NCBI GenBank assembly: GCA_002386525.1
Contig: DGIS01000025.1
Span: 13,740-77,739 of the forward strand
DNA: 64,000 nucleotides
Source: Sphingobacterium sp. UBA4616
Lineage (GTDB): Bacteria; Bacteroidota; Bacteroidia; Sphingobacteriales; Sphingobacteriaceae
Direction: 5' to 3'
Position numbers and translations under genes: made by a program. Below, in pieces: positions 63,987-64,000 of the stretch; position 1 is the first letter of the stretch; every line of letters starts with the position of its first letter. The notes under the pieces were generated by a model. That model searched no databases. It saw nothing but the letters and a program-made list of their open reading frames with translations, and was not told the origin of the DNA.

Positions 63987-64000
63987 TGAAACCGTTCCCA
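63987..64000. promoter_or_regulatory. Half of a LacI-type operator at the right edge
   Basis: TGAAACCGTTCCCA ends the window. It is identical to the left arm of the palindrome at 46196-46209. It lies 211-224 bp before the GH88/105 start on the minus strand and could also serve a gene to the right. Confidence 0.7.

Overview
The window looks like the chromosome of a Bacteroidota member, probably of the Sphingobacteriaceae (Sphingobacterium or Pedobacter type). The base composition is AT-rich. It carries two tandem SusC/SusD pairs, lipoproteins with a Bacteroidota-style lipobox, a fimbrillin-like lipoprotein and DesK/NarL-type signalling. Shine-Dalgarno sequences are mostly absent. The genus is an inference. 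I saw no rRNA, tRNA, CRISPR array, transposase or phage gene.

Layout. 0.3-2 kb: a lipoprotein gene and a PKD-like secreted-protein gene broken by an in-frame TAG. 2-5.4 kb: a DoxX-like membrane protein, a Crp/Fnr regulator, a membrane-bound AraC regulator and a DUF2306 membrane protein. 5.4-10.7 kb: a wrecked zeta-toxin-type kinase, an unknown helical protein, a DUF421 protein with a C-terminal zinc ribbon, a short-chain dehydrogenase, a dihydrofolate-reductase-like fragment and a lone CheY-like receiver. 11-19 kb, minus strand: a saccharide module (two GT-B glycosyltransferases, an alpha/alpha-toroid glycosidase, a PIG-L deacetylase) followed by small envelope proteins and a three-BON-domain protein. 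19-29 kb: stress genes (AraC, flavin-binding PPOX-like protein, metallo-beta-lactamase-fold nuclease, Hsp20, L,D-transpeptidase, Mg2+-type P-ATPase, second BON protein, SDR, PfkB).

Many genes of the 5-32 kb stretch are broken by frameshifts or internal deletions, and 30.6-32.2 kb is a decayed copy of the araC-BON-glycosyltransferase part. 32-38 kb: ordinary accessory genes (DUF6624, AlkB, exported SDR, acidic repeat protein, HxlR regulator with divergent SDR). 38-43 kb: a fimbrillin-like lipoprotein with a 57-residue companion, divergent from a LuxR-type response regulator and a DesK-type histidine kinase. 43-46 kb: an FGGY sugar kinase divergent from an Fsr-like MFS exporter. 46.2-64 kb: a polysaccharide-utilisation locus with two SusCD pairs, a LacI regulator, an FAD oxidoreductase, a sodium:solute symporter, a sialate-O-acetylesterase-type esterase and a GH88/105 unsaturated-uronyl hydrolase.

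How the parts may work together. Three BON genes (one decayed) carry the same 29-bp element, two TTATACAA half-sites 21 bp apart, at exactly 71-99 bp before the start codon; the L,D-transpeptidase gene carries it too. This suggests one stress regulon. In the utilisation locus, inverted or tandem copies of a CGTTCCCA operator with a central CpG lie before the first susC, just after lacI, and at the right edge upstream of the GH88/105 gene. These are the likely binding sites of the locus LacI protein. The combination of acetyl esterase and unsaturated uronyl hydrolase points to an acetylated, lyase-cleaved uronate polysaccharide such as a pectin, but no lyase is visible and the locus runs off the right edge.
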